This document shows, one piece after another, positions 8,675 to 17,214 of a stretch of 64,000 nucleotides of DNA. Each line of letters starts with the position of its first letter. Position 1 is the first letter of the stretch. The position numbers and the translations under genes were made by a program. The notes below the pieces were generated by a model. The model had not been told where the DNA came from, made no database searches, and saw nothing but the letters and a program-made list of their open reading frames with translations. This DNA comes from Alphaproteobacteria bacterium (GTDB lineage Bacteria; Pseudomonadota; Alphaproteobacteria; TMED109): positions 121,349 through 185,348 of the forward strand of contig JAJDWH010000028.1 of NCBI GenBank assembly GCA_022825705.1, in the 5' to 3' direction.

Positions 8675-10429
8675 CTACGGGATGCCTGCGGTGCCTTCCC
8701 GCCTCGGGTCGGCTGCCCCGGAAAGCCGGCCGTCTTCGCCAACAAGAATGACATTGAGGCCGCTCGTCATCGGTCTTGCGGCAACCGTGTGGCCCTGGTC
8801 GGAGAGGGGCTGCTCGAATGATGCGAAGGCGGTATCGGCTTCGATTTCGGTGGGTCCGCCGCGATTGCAGATGTGCGGAAAATCGACCACGGAGGCCGCA
8901 TCGAGCTTCCAGTCGATCGCGAGGACGATGGCCTGCGCGACGTAGCAGATGATGCGGGAGCCGCCCGGAGAGCCCAGCACCGCCCGCAGGCTGCCGTCGG
9001 CATCGGTGACGACGGTGGGGGCCATGGAACTCCGCGGCCGTTTGCCTGCCGCGACACGGTTGGCAACCAGACCGTCAGGCCCTTCGGGCTCAAACGCAAA
9101 ATCGGTCAGCTGGTTATTGAGGAGAAACCCTTCCACCATCAGTCCGGAGCCGAATGCGGTCTCGACGCTCGACGTCAGCGCCACGGCATTGCCGGCACTG
9201 TCGACAATCGACAGGTGAGTGGTCGATGGCTGCCCGGACGTACGGTCATCATGCTGGCCACCTGGGGCTCCCGGCGGATTCCCGGGCGCGGCCCGCCCGG
9301 CTGCCGCGGCGACCGGATTGATGCTCCTGGCCCGCTCCGCGAGGTACTCCGGGTTGACCAGTCCTGTGGTCGGCACCCGGACGACGTCGGGGTCAGCGAC
9401 GTAGCGGTTCCGATCGGCGTAGGCAAGGCGCGACGCTTCGGCGAAGAGATGCCAGGGTTCGACCGTGCCGGGATCCATGCGTCCCAGATCGAAGGTCTCC
9501 AACATGCCGAGGATCGCCAGGACCGTCGTGGCCCCGGAACTCGGGGGGCCCATCCCGCACACGCGATAGGTACGGTACTGCCCGCACACCGGCTCCCGGA
9601 AACGGGAGCTGTAGTGCGCGAGGTCGGAAACCGAGAGCGTGCCGGGCCGATCCGGATCCAGATTTACCTTGCGCGCGATGGCCTCGGCCAGGTTGCCGCG
9701 ATAGAGCGCCATCCCGCCGTCCGCAGCGAGTTGCGCCAGCGTCTCAAACAGCCTGGGATTGCGCAGTCGATGCCCGACGGGACGGGGATCGCCGGACGCG
9801 TCGAAGAAATAAGCCCGCGCCTCGGGGTCACGTTCGAGGTGTGGTACGCGGGCCAGCAGGCCGTGCAATCGGGGCTGAACGACGAAGCCGTCCTTGGCAA
9901 GGGCCAACGCGGGCTCGAAGAGCGTTGCCCAGGGCCGCTTGCCAAACTCGGTATGGGCCCGCTGCAGCATGTGCAGCAACCCAGGCACCCCGACGGATAG
10001 GCCGCCGGCAACAGCGTCGAAGAATGGTAGCGGTGACGATGCCGTATCCAGGAAGAGATCGGGGCCGGCGCCCGCCGGAGCCGTTTCACGGCCGTCCAGC
10101 GTACGAATCGCTCCCGATGCGCCGTCCCGGCGCACGAAAAAACCGCCGCCACCGATCCCGGAAGACTGGGGTTCGACCAATGCCAGCACCAGTTGTGCGG
10201 CAATGGCGGCATCGGTGGCCGAGCCGCCGGCGCGAAGGACCTCGACGGCTGCATCCACCGCGCGGGCATCGGCTGCCACGACCATGCTGGCTGGGCCGGT
10301 CGCGAAAGCCGTGGGCCCGGTCCCGGTGGACGCTTCGGGTTCGGCTCGCTCGTGGTGATCTGCGCTCACCGTTCCACCGGCGATCAGGAGGAACGGTAGT
10401 ACCAGCAATGTCCGAAACGCGCGCGCCAT
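8675..10429 (-). CDS. Gamma-glutamyltransferase (secreted proenzyme)
   Basis: The protein has 584 residues, the normal proenzyme length. A signal peptide of about 23 residues (hydrophobic LLVLPFLLIAGGTVSA) points to the periplasm. The enzyme cleaves itself before a conserved threonine, here the first T of TTHLSIVD near residue 404, to give large and small subunits. It then hydrolyses or transfers the gamma-glutamyl group of glutathione. Other signatures are the N-terminal GGSATDAAIAAQLVLALVEP, the GIGGGGFF loop and the small-subunit GSPGGSRI. It lies in the same direction as the downstream amidotransferase but 300 bp away, so co-transcription is uncertain. Confidence 0.94.
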   Translation of the reverse strand: MARAFRTLLVLPFLLIAGGTVSADHHERAEPEASTGTGPTAFATGPASMVVAADARAVDAAVEVLRAGGSATDAAIAAQLVLALVEPQSSGIGGGGFFVRRDGASGAIRTLDGRETAPAGAGPDLFLDTASSPLPFFDAVAGGLSVGVPGLLHMLQRAHTEFGKRPWATLFEPALALAKDGFVVQPRLHGLLARVPHLERDPEARAYFFDASGDPRPVGHRLRNPRLFETLAQLAADGGMALYRGNLAEAIARKVNLDPDRPGTLSVSDLAHYSSRFREPVCGQYRTYRVCGMGPPSSGATTVLAILGMLETFDLGRMDPGTVEPWHLFAEASRLAYADRNRYVADPDVVRVPTTGLVNPEYLAERARSINPVAAAAGRAAPGNPPGAPGGQHDDRTSGQPSTTHLSIVDSAGNAVALTSSVETAFGSGLMVEGFLLNNQLTDFAFEPEGPDGLVANRVAAGKRPRSSMAPTVVTDADGSLRAVLGSPGGSRIICYVAQAIVLAIDWKLDAASVVDFPHICNRGGPTEIEADTAFASFEQPLSDQGHTVAARPMTSGLNVILVGEDGRLSGAADPRREGTAGIP

Positions 10430-10632
10430 GTCCCGGACTGTACCACTTGCCGCGGTACCGCACCGGGCCCGCGCGGGGGTTTCGTGGGCGATCGCGCGAT
10501 GAGATGCCGGGAAGCTGCGACGCGTAGCTAACCGCCCGCAGGTGGGAATTGGCCGTGGCCGGGTCGCAACGTGGGCGCTTGGCAGCCGGTTCCGGCTACG
10601 GCGTGAGAATGGATCTGCCCTAGTCTGGTTCC

Positions 10633-11025
10633 ATGGAGAAACGGGGAATGCTCGCGAATATCGGGTTCTGGGCGCTGGGGCTGCTTTGGCTGCCGGCGGG
10701 GATCACGGCAACCGCCGCCGTGCGCTTCCCCCCGGACGCAGGGCCATCGACCGAACCCGCCGTGTGGGTCACCGTGGCGGTGATGTCGGCGCAGTCACTG
10801 GTGTTCGTGGCACCGTGCGGCCTGCCACTGGCCTTGGCCTGCCGGCGGCTGTGGCGACTCGGATATGCGCGCGCCGCCTGGGGTGCCGGCATCGGAGTTG
10901 GCGCAATCACCGTGGCCGCATCGCTGGTGGCGGGCCTCCTTGGTCCCATCGGCATCCTGGCCTATGCGCTGGTGCTGAGTGCGCCCGTGTGGATGGCGGC
11001 CTGGTGGCTCGCCCGCCGCCATTAG
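10633..11025 (+). CDS. Small integral membrane protein of unknown function
   Basis: The protein has 130 residues with four hydrophobic segments (about residues 8-28, 44-65, 78-100 and 102-122) and a basic C-terminus WLARRH. I recognise no family. The ATG at 10633 follows a short AT-rich spacer. The gene is divergent from the gamma-glutamyltransferase and followed by a cluster of hairpins at 11098-11164. Calling it a real gene rests on the regular hydrophobic pattern and strongly GC-biased third codon positions. Confidence 0.6.
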   Translation: MEKRGMLANIGFWALGLLWLPAGITATAAVRFPPDAGPSTEPAVWVTVAVMSAQSLVFVAPCGLPLALACRRLWRLGYARAAWGAGIGVGAITVAASLVAGLLGPIGILAYALVLSAPVWMAAWWLARRH

Positions 11026-11097
11026 GTGGCGAGGAAGCCTTGGAGGCACCCGCGGCGAGGATCGCACGTCGGGAATGAAGCCCGGGCCGATATGGGT

Positions 11098-11164
11098 CCG
11101 GCACCGGTTGGTGCCGGCCGGTCGCCTGGCGCGACCAACCATTACCCGGCACCCGGAACCGGGT
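11098..11164. repeat. Cluster of three consecutive GC-rich hairpins
   Basis: Three inverted repeats follow each other. The first is 8 bp (11098-11105 with 11110-11117, loop GGTT). The second is 6 bp (11120-11125 with 11131-11136). The third is 6 bp (11144-11149 with 11159-11164). They lie after the small membrane gene and 145 bp before the acetamidase start. They could be a terminator without T-tract, or a structured leader of the acetamidase mRNA. They do not match a riboswitch that I know. Confidence 0.45.
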
Positions 11165-11308
11165 CTGCTTGAAACCGGCCGAACCGCGTGGTTCCATCCC
11201 ATTCCAACAGGCTCTTCCCTGGAATGAGCGGGAGAAGTCGAAATCCAGTCGGTGGGTCTGGGCGGACGTCTCTGGTTCTCAGGGTGCGTCCGGGCCCGGG
11301 AGATCGCT

Positions 11309-12217
11309 ATGAGTTCCGTCTACCTGTTTTCCGTCACGCCGGATACGCCCCCGGTGGAAACGATCGAGTCCGGTGCAGATGTGTCACTGGTGGTCCGCGG
11401 CGCATTCGCGGATGTCGAGGACATTCGCAGCGTCCCGACGCCGTTTACGCCCGCATGTGACGGACATCCGCTGGCGCCGGTTTCGGGCCCGATCAGGGTC
11501 AACGGCGCAGCGCCGGGCGATGCGGTTCTCATCGACATCCTGAAGATGGACGTCCACGAGGACGGGATGACGGCGATCCTCCGGGACTTCGGCGTGCTGC
11601 GGCAGGAGTTCGGCGATCCCAAGCTCCTCCATTGCCCGGTGCGCGACGGCAAGGCGTGGTTTGCAGACCGCATCCCCGTTCCGCTGAATCCCAACCTCGG
11701 TACCGTGTCGACGATGCCGCCGGAGGGCTACAAGCCGTCGTATGCAGGGCCCTACGGCGGCGATTTCGACCAGAAGGATGCCGGCGTCGGGAGCCGCATC
11801 CACCTCCCGGTCATGGTGCCCGGCGCCATGGTCTTCTTCGCGGACCCGCACGCGGCCATCAGTGACGGGATCATCACCGGGACGGGGGTCGAGTGCACGG
11901 CCACAGTCACGGCCCGGATCACCCTGGTGAAGGATCACCAGGTCGAGCACCCCATCATCGAGTACGGGGATTCGATCCAGTTCGTGGGAACGGGTCCGTC
12001 GGTGGAGGCCGCGACGGAGGCTGCGGCGGAGCATGCAGTCGCCTACGTCGCGGCGAACACCGACCTCGACCGTGAGGAGGCGTACATGCTGCTCAGCATC
12101 GTCGGTGAACTGCGTATTGGCACGTCACCGCGTCCGATCATGGCCGCGCGGTTGATCGTGCCGCGCGAGACGCTGTTGAACACTGGCTGGAGCGGGCCCG
12201 TTACCGCTTCGGGCTGA
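11309..12217 (+). CDS. Acetamidase/formamidase family protein
   Basis: The protein has 302 residues, close to the roughly 310 of short FmdA_AmdA family members. These cytosolic enzymes hydrolyse formamide, acetamide or related short amides to ammonia and the acid. The start is the ATG at 11309 with GGGAG just upstream; an in-frame ATG 19 codons earlier lacks such a site. Family features are the metal-site region GPIRVNGAAPGDAVLIDI near residue 67, YKPSYAGPYGGDFDQKD near residue 145, and DPHAAISDGIITGTGVE near residue 185. With the dimethylformamidase-like gene at 19.4 kb it suggests use of amide nitrogen. Hairpins in the leader may matter for regulation. Confidence 0.9.
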   Translation: MSSVYLFSVTPDTPPVETIESGADVSLVVRGAFADVEDIRSVPTPFTPACDGHPLAPVSGPIRVNGAAPGDAVLIDILKMDVHEDGMTAILRDFGVLRQEFGDPKLLHCPVRDGKAWFADRIPVPLNPNLGTVSTMPPEGYKPSYAGPYGGDFDQKDAGVGSRIHLPVMVPGAMVFFADPHAAISDGIITGTGVECTATVTARITLVKDHQVEHPIIEYGDSIQFVGTGPSVEAATEAAAEHAVAYVAANTDLDREEAYMLLSIVGELRIGTSPRPIMAARLIVPRETLLNTGWSGPVTASG

Positions 12218-12666
12218 CGGACTTGGCCCGGTTGGCCGGCGAGCCGTGCCGGCGGATCATGCTAGGTGGACGATGGGTCGTCGAATTGCGGTGGAGCGGC
12301 AGTATGGCTCCCGGCCGGTCATGGGGCTGTCCCTTGTGCCCGCTCACGTCACTCGGGCTTTCGGCGACAGAACGCCCGGAGCGAATCGGGGCCTGACACC
12401 CTGGCAGCTCGTGCGGTGGCGGCGTGCGGTTGGCCGTTGTGTTTCAGGCGTCTGGAGGCCCGATTGAGGAGGAGGGCCCCAATCGATCGGCATCCTGATG
12501 CCGGGCCACAATCCCGCGCCGTGCATCATCGACGGTTACGAGACAGCGTCGGTTTGCACCTGATGTCTGGCCGCAACACCGAGTGTCACGCAGGCTGATC
12601 CCGGACACGCCTTGACGCCGCGGGTCCCGGTGCCGCACCCTGACCTGTGGATGTAGCGGAACCGGG
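12218..12666. other. Intergenic stretch without recognised gene
   Basis: This is 449 bp between the acetamidase stop and the dioxygenase start. Short open frames exist on both strands, but none has a motif or a good start site. I see no clear terminator or operator. Confidence 0.35.
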
Positions 12667-13728
12667 ATGGACGCGATGCGGGATTTTCTCGATTCGACCG
12701 ATCTCATGGAAGACGGACCGGCGCTCGCCGAGCGGCTTGAGCACGACGGCTATCTGTTTCTCCGGGGTTTGCTGCCACGCGAAGCGGTGTTGGACGTGCG
12801 TCGCCGCCTCCTGAAGAAGGCGGCGGCCGGCGGCTGGCTCGATCCCGACCATCGGGTTGAGGATGCGATCGCCAATCCCGCGGCCGCCTGCAAGGATCCA
12901 GAAGAGCGGTACATGAAGGTGTTCCGCGGCATCTGGTCGGACGAGGCGCTGCACCGGCTCCGGACCCTGCCGGTAGTGCTGGCGCTGTTCGAGCGGATCT
13001 TCGGCGAGCCGGCCCTAGTCCATCCGATGTTCGTCCAGCGCAACATTTTCCCCCAGAGCGAGAGCTTCGACTTCACCACGGGAGCGCATCAGGACAAGGT
13101 GCACATCGGCGGCGCCACCAACTACGCGATGTGGGTGCCGCTGGGCGACTGCCGACGGGTGAACGGGCCACTGGCGGTATCGGCAGGGTCAAATCACGCG
13201 GGCGTGCTGGACACCAAGGTCGGCAACGGGGCGGGTGGCATGGACATTTCCGTGCCGATTCCCGGCAAGTGGGTCACGGGCGACTTCGAGGCAGGCGATG
13301 CACTGATCTTTGCCGACACCACGGTGCACTGCGCGCTCCCCAATCGTTCGGCCCTGCTGCGGCAGTCGTTCGATGCGCGGTACCAGCCGGCGAGCCAGCC
13401 GACGACCGAGAAGAACCTGTGCACCTATGCCGGATGCGGGACGTGGGAAGAGGTCTATGCGGACTGGTCGTCCGACGACCAGCAGTACTACTGGCGGGCC
13501 CTGTCCCCGAAGATCGTGCCGTTCGACAACCAGTACTACGAGCGCCGCGACCAGATGGCCTTCGAAATGGCCGAGCGCGGCGATCTCTCGGCTCGTGACA
13601 CGCTGCTCCGCATCGTCCAGCGCGACCCCGACGAGGCGAAGCGGCAACGGGCGGAAGACCTGCTCCGTGATCTTTCGGCCGCGACAGCGCAGCGGCACGG
13701 TGCGGTCGCTTCGAGCGCATCGACCTAG
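12667..13728 (+). CDS. Phytanoyl-CoA dioxygenase (PhyH) family oxygenase
   Basis: The protein has 353 residues and is a probable Fe(II)/2-oxoglutarate-dependent cytosolic oxygenase. The iron-binding HxD pair is visible in TTGAHQDKVHIGG near residue 140. The distal histidine is in ADTTVHCALPNRS near residue 220, followed about ten residues later by the arginine of LRQSFDARYQP, expected to bind 2-oxoglutarate. The N-terminal LAERLEHDGYLFLRGLLPREAV is the usual PhyH opening. The C-terminal 90 residues are an acidic and basic extension. Substrates of bacterial PhyH proteins vary widely, so no reaction is assigned. It appears monocistronic. Confidence 0.88.
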   Translation: MDAMRDFLDSTDLMEDGPALAERLEHDGYLFLRGLLPREAVLDVRRRLLKKAAAGGWLDPDHRVEDAIANPAAACKDPEERYMKVFRGIWSDEALHRLRTLPVVLALFERIFGEPALVHPMFVQRNIFPQSESFDFTTGAHQDKVHIGGATNYAMWVPLGDCRRVNGPLAVSAGSNHAGVLDTKVGNGAGGMDISVPIPGKWVTGDFEAGDALIFADTTVHCALPNRSALLRQSFDARYQPASQPTTEKNLCTYAGCGTWEEVYADWSSDDQQYYWRALSPKIVPFDNQYYERRDQMAFEMAERGDLSARDTLLRIVQRDPDEAKRQRAEDLLRDLSAATAQRHGAVASSAST

Positions 13729-13838
13729 GCTGAAGCCCGGCCGAGCGGTCTGATCCGGCGGCGTACCTCGTCTCGCGCGGGGTCTGATCCTGAACTGCCG
13801 ACGGTCGTCCGGATCGCTTCCGTTCCTCGTCGGGGCGG

Positions 13839-14000
13839 CTAGGCGCCACTGGCCTCAGTCAGCTGGATCGCGAGCCTTTCCGATATTGCGGACCGGAGGT
13901 GTAGGCCGGGGGTCGTCTGACCCTGCGGATGGCCGAGCAGTTTCACTGCTATCGGCAGCGCTTCCCCCAGCACCGGCGCTCCGTTGCCGCAGGCGTCTGA
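13839..14000 (-). pseudogene. Tyrosine recombinase (phage integrase) C-terminal remnant
   Basis: The reverse strand encodes CGNGAPVLGEALPIAVKLLGH followed by PQGQTTPGLHLRS and ISERLA. This resembles the C-terminal catalytic end of phage-type integrases, where LPxxxKLLGHxQxQTTxRYxHL carries the last histidine and the tyrosine. Here the RY.H block is distorted to PGLHL, and no upstream catalytic arginine or DLRHS box is readable. It is probably a decayed integrase tail left by a former insertion between the dioxygenase and the FMN-protein gene. The rest of the 13729-14192 interval holds nothing I can recognise. Confidence 0.5.
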
Positions 14001-14192
14001 GCCTCCCGGACGTCGAGCCTGTTGCAAAGAGGCATTTAGTCAGGCCGAAAGCAATCGTCGCGGTCGCCCGTTCCGCGGTGTCTACGTGGCCGCCAAGGTA
14101 CCCTGCAGTGTTTGCGGATGAACGGTCGTTTGAGCTGGTCCCCTAAAGATGTATATCCCGTGATCTAGGCCAGTCGCTGATTGAGGTCCGTC

Positions 14193-14843
14193 ATGTCTAC
14201 AACGCCGCCCACCGACCGGGTTCGTCTGCGCCGGCAACACACCCGCGGCGCCTACGACAAAGCGAGCATTCATTCGATCCTGGATGTCATGCCGATGTGT
14301 TCGGTGGGCTATGTCTTCGACGGCCGGCCGTTGGTCACGCCGACGTTCCAGTGGCGCGAAGGCAACGATGTCTTCTGGCACGGATCGTCTGCTAGCCGGA
14401 TGTTGCGGGCGGTCGAGGCTGCGGACGTCTGCCTGACCGTGGCGGTGCTGGACGGTTTGGTTGTCGCCCGATCGGGGTTTCACCACTCCGTGAACTATCG
14501 CTCGGTGATGTTGTTGGGGAACGCGCGCAAAGTGGATGATCCCGAGGAAATGGAAGCCCGCCTCAAGACGTTCGTCGACGGCCTGTTTCCCCGGCGCTGG
14601 GACACTCTCCGACCCGCCACGGCGCAGGAATTGCGTGCGACGACCGTGATGACCATGCCGATTGACGAGGCCGCGGCGAAGGTCCGAACAGGACCTCCGG
14701 TCGACGACGAGGAGGACTATGCCCTGTCAATCTGGGGTGGCGTGATCCCGATCCGTATGCAGGTTCTCGACCCGGTCCCCGATCCCCGGAACATTCCCGG
14801 CGTCGAGCCGCCCGAACACACCTTGAACGATCGCCTCGGCTGA
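14193..14843 (+). CDS. Pyridoxamine 5'-phosphate oxidase family FMN-binding protein
   Basis: The protein has 216 residues. The ATG at 14193 is chosen because GAGGT lies 5 bases upstream; a TTG at 14181 overlaps that site. The sequence has the split-barrel flavin-fold pattern of the PNPOx-like putative flavin-nucleotide-binding group. An early VMPMCSVGYVFDGRPLVTPTFQW strand pair is followed by FWHGSSASRML, which contacts the FMN phosphate. A central HSVNYRSVMLLGNARKV block follows. Such proteins reduce or bind small molecules with FMN in the cytosol; the substrate is unknown. It stands alone between a decayed integrase tail and a convergent amidohydrolase. Confidence 0.85.
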   Translation: MSTTPPTDRVRLRRQHTRGAYDKASIHSILDVMPMCSVGYVFDGRPLVTPTFQWREGNDVFWHGSSASRMLRAVEAADVCLTVAVLDGLVVARSGFHHSVNYRSVMLLGNARKVDDPEEMEARLKTFVDGLFPRRWDTLRPATAQELRATTVMTMPIDEAAAKVRTGPPVDDEEDYALSIWGGVIPIRMQVLDPVPDPRNIPGVEPPEHTLNDRLG

Positions 14844-15133
14844 GCGGCTACCCGGACCTTTGCGTCCGTCGCGAACCGTTACGGCTGGCGGCGCGCGCAT
14901 CGCCGAGGAATTCGAGGCGGTCGGGCGATCAGGGCCGATGGCGCGGGTATGCAACGTCGGTGCGGACGGCCAAATCCCGACTGCCCGCAGCGCGTTGTCG
15001 CTGGGCGAACGCAGTGACAGTCCGGTCCGAGCCGCCCAGCCGGTCGGGCCTCACGGCAACCGAGGCCGCGCCGGCACTCGAGCGTTGGGGAAAGGGAACG
15101 CCGAGACGCAGGGTCTCGCGGCATGTCCGCAGG

Positions 15134-16855
15134 TCAGACGTGGGCAGCTTCGCTCCGGATGAGTTGGCCCGGCTGCGCGCCCGTGGGTTCCCCGTCCTTC
15201 AAGGTGACAGCGCCGTTGACGACGGTGGCGGCGATGCCGTCCGCCTTCTGGACCAGCCGGCGCGCGCCGCCGGGCAGGTCATGCTGGACCGTGGGCAGGC
15301 GCGGCTGGACCTTGGCCTCGTCGAAGATGACGATGTCGGCGGCGAAGCCGGGCCGCAGCAGGCCGCGGTCGTGCATGTTCCAGGCGGCCGCGTTCTCGAA
15401 AGTCAGCATCCGGACGGCCTCTTCCAGCGTGAACGCCTGCCTGTTGCGCACCCAGTAGCTCAGCAAGTGCGTCTGAAGCGACGAGCCCATCTCCTGGCAT
15501 ACGTGCGCACCGGAGTCGGAAAAGGTGGCGAGCGAACGGGGGCTCTCGAGCATCCGGCGAACCTCTTCCGGTGCCTCGTTGACCAGCGGCTGCACGAAGA
15601 GGAGATCCTCGTTCTCTGTCATCAGGTCGAGCATGACCTCAACCGGATTCCGGCCTGACGTGCGCGCGAGCTCATCGATGCTGGGGTCATCCCAGTGCAC
15701 GTCGAACATCGGAAACAGGTTGGCGTAGTCGGGCTTCCGCGGGTTGGTCGTCGCCGCCCCGCCGCCCTGGAATTCGGTACTCCTGGGCTGCATTCCCGCT
15801 TCGGCCGCAACGAGGCTGGCGCGGATTTCCGGGTCGCGGAAGCGGGCCTGCTGTTGCTCCACCGGCAGGCCGCGGATGTCGGACCAGACCGGCAGGGCAT
15901 CGAACGGCAGGTAGGACTTGAGTGAAAACAGGGCGTTGATCGACCGCGTGGTGGCCTGCCCCAGGACTCGCCCACCTTCGGCCGCCACCCGGTCCATCCA
16001 CTCGAATTGGTACTCGAGGGGATTGGGGTCGTCGCCCTGACGGGTCGAGAGGACCCCCAGCATCAGCGGGCGTCGGCTCGAGACCGCGATCTTTGCAAGC
16101 TCGTCCAGGAAGGCGCGCTGCGCCTCGCCGCCGGAGACGTCGGGCCCGACCTGAAAGATGCCCGCGTTGAGGTCGGCCATGGCGTGCACGAGGTGCGCAA
16201 TCTCCGCCCAGCTGGCAATCCGGCTCGCGACCGGGCCGCCGTCCGGCCGGATGTGCGTCGTAGCCCTCGATGAAGAGAGGCCCATGGCACCGGCCTCGAG
16301 CGCCTCCTGCACGAGATCAGCCATGAGCTTGAGGTCGTCCTCGCCGGCCTCCTGATCGAGGGCGCGGTCGCCCATCGCGTACATCCGAAGGGCCGAGTGG
16401 CCGATGTAGGCGGCATAGTTGATGGACTTGGGGAACGATTCGACGGCGGCGAGATACTCTGGGAACGTCTCCCAGCGCCAGTCGATCCCGGCCACCATGG
16501 CGTCCTTGGGGATGTCTTCCACGGCCTCCAGGCACTCGGCGAACCACTCTCTCGCCTCCGGCTTGCAGGGTGCGAGCGCAAATCCGCAATTGCCCATAAC
16601 CACGCTGGTCACGCCGTGCCAGCAGGAGCAACTCCCCAACGGGTCCCATGCCACCTGCGCGTCCATGTGGGTGTGACCGTCGATGAAGCCGGGCGCAACG
16701 ATCATGCCCTCGGCGTCGATCGTCTCGTCCGCAGGGCTGCAGATCCGGCCGATTTCCGCGACCTGTCCCTGCTTGACCCCGACGTCCGCCAAGTAGCGTG
16801 GCATGCCGGACCCGTCCACGAGGGTTCCGTTCCGGATCAGAAGATCGAACGCCAT
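15134..16855 (-). CDS. Amidohydrolase, N-acyl-D-amino-acid deacylase (D-aminoacylase) type
   Basis: The protein has 573 residues with the composite amidohydrolase fold. The N-terminal FDLLIRNGTLVDGSGMPRY strand leads to the metal-binding GFIDGHTHMDAQVAWDP near residue 57, where the two histidines sit. A conserved VVMGNCGFALAP follows. The TFSDSGAHVCQEMG segment near residue 460 carries the catalytic aspartate. The C-terminal GLLRPGFAADIVIFDEAKV closes the beta sandwich. Family members hydrolyse N-acyl-D-amino acids or related cyclic amides in the cytosol with zinc. Length and motifs fit the D-aminoacylase/DUF-like amidohydrolase 3 group; the natural substrate is uncertain. Confidence 0.9.
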   Translation of the reverse strand: MAFDLLIRNGTLVDGSGMPRYLADVGVKQGQVAEIGRICSPADETIDAEGMIVAPGFIDGHTHMDAQVAWDPLGSCSCWHGVTSVVMGNCGFALAPCKPEAREWFAECLEAVEDIPKDAMVAGIDWRWETFPEYLAAVESFPKSINYAAYIGHSALRMYAMGDRALDQEAGEDDLKLMADLVQEALEAGAMGLSSSRATTHIRPDGGPVASRIASWAEIAHLVHAMADLNAGIFQVGPDVSGGEAQRAFLDELAKIAVSSRRPLMLGVLSTRQGDDPNPLEYQFEWMDRVAAEGGRVLGQATTRSINALFSLKSYLPFDALPVWSDIRGLPVEQQQARFRDPEIRASLVAAEAGMQPRSTEFQGGGAATTNPRKPDYANLFPMFDVHWDDPSIDELARTSGRNPVEVMLDLMTENEDLLFVQPLVNEAPEEVRRMLESPRSLATFSDSGAHVCQEMGSSLQTHLLSYWVRNRQAFTLEEAVRMLTFENAAAWNMHDRGLLRPGFAADIVIFDEAKVQPRLPTVQHDLPGGARRLVQKADGIAATVVNGAVTLKDGEPTGAQPGQLIRSEAAHV

Positions 16856-16896
16856 CAGCCAAGCTCCCCACCGGTGTCAACCACGTCGGAACGCTA

Positions 16897-17191
16897 TCAG
16901 TCGGCAAGTTCGGCGACAACGCGGCGTTCGGCCTCCTGCCGCTCTTTTGCCCGGCGAACCACGTCACCGGGACGTATACCCGGTTGCCGACGCGACGGAA
17001 GCCCTGTTTCCACTTGCGGTAGCCGGGCAGGCTGATGCCCATCAAGGGGGCATCTGTGCTTAGGTGAGCTTCCCCTGCTTGCGGACCTCGCGCGGGGTCA
17101 CGGGCGCATAAACGATGGCAGGGCCTTCGCCCTTGGCATGGGCCAGCGCCGCGTTGAGAGACTGGATCAGGTCTTCCCCGAACGTGCTCAT
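16897..17191 (-). pseudogene. NadS/HigA-like XRE antitoxin, decayed
   Basis: From the ATG at 17191 the reverse strand reads MSTFGEDLIQSLNAALAHAKGEG and continues to REVRKQGKLT, then a TAA at 17062-17060. The helix-turn-helix continues in other frames: PLMGISLPGYRKWKQGFRRV, then VVRRAKERQEAERRV and a TGA at 16899-16897. Joined, these give about 98 residues, the length of NadS-type antitoxins, in which the helix reads LTQAQMAPLMGISLPGYRKWEQG. The TAA thus stands where CAA (Gln) is expected, and one base is missing a few codons later. A further shift occurs after RRV. No partner toxin is visible; the methyltransferase stop lies 23 bp upstream on the same strand. Confidence 0.65.
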
Positions 17192-17214
17192 GGCTGCTTC
17201 TTTCGGGTTCTCTA

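Noticed and set aside
8873..10000. 375-codon forward frame over the gamma-glutamyltransferase
   Set aside because: It is the antisense of a gene with intact catalytic motifs and shows no family of its own.
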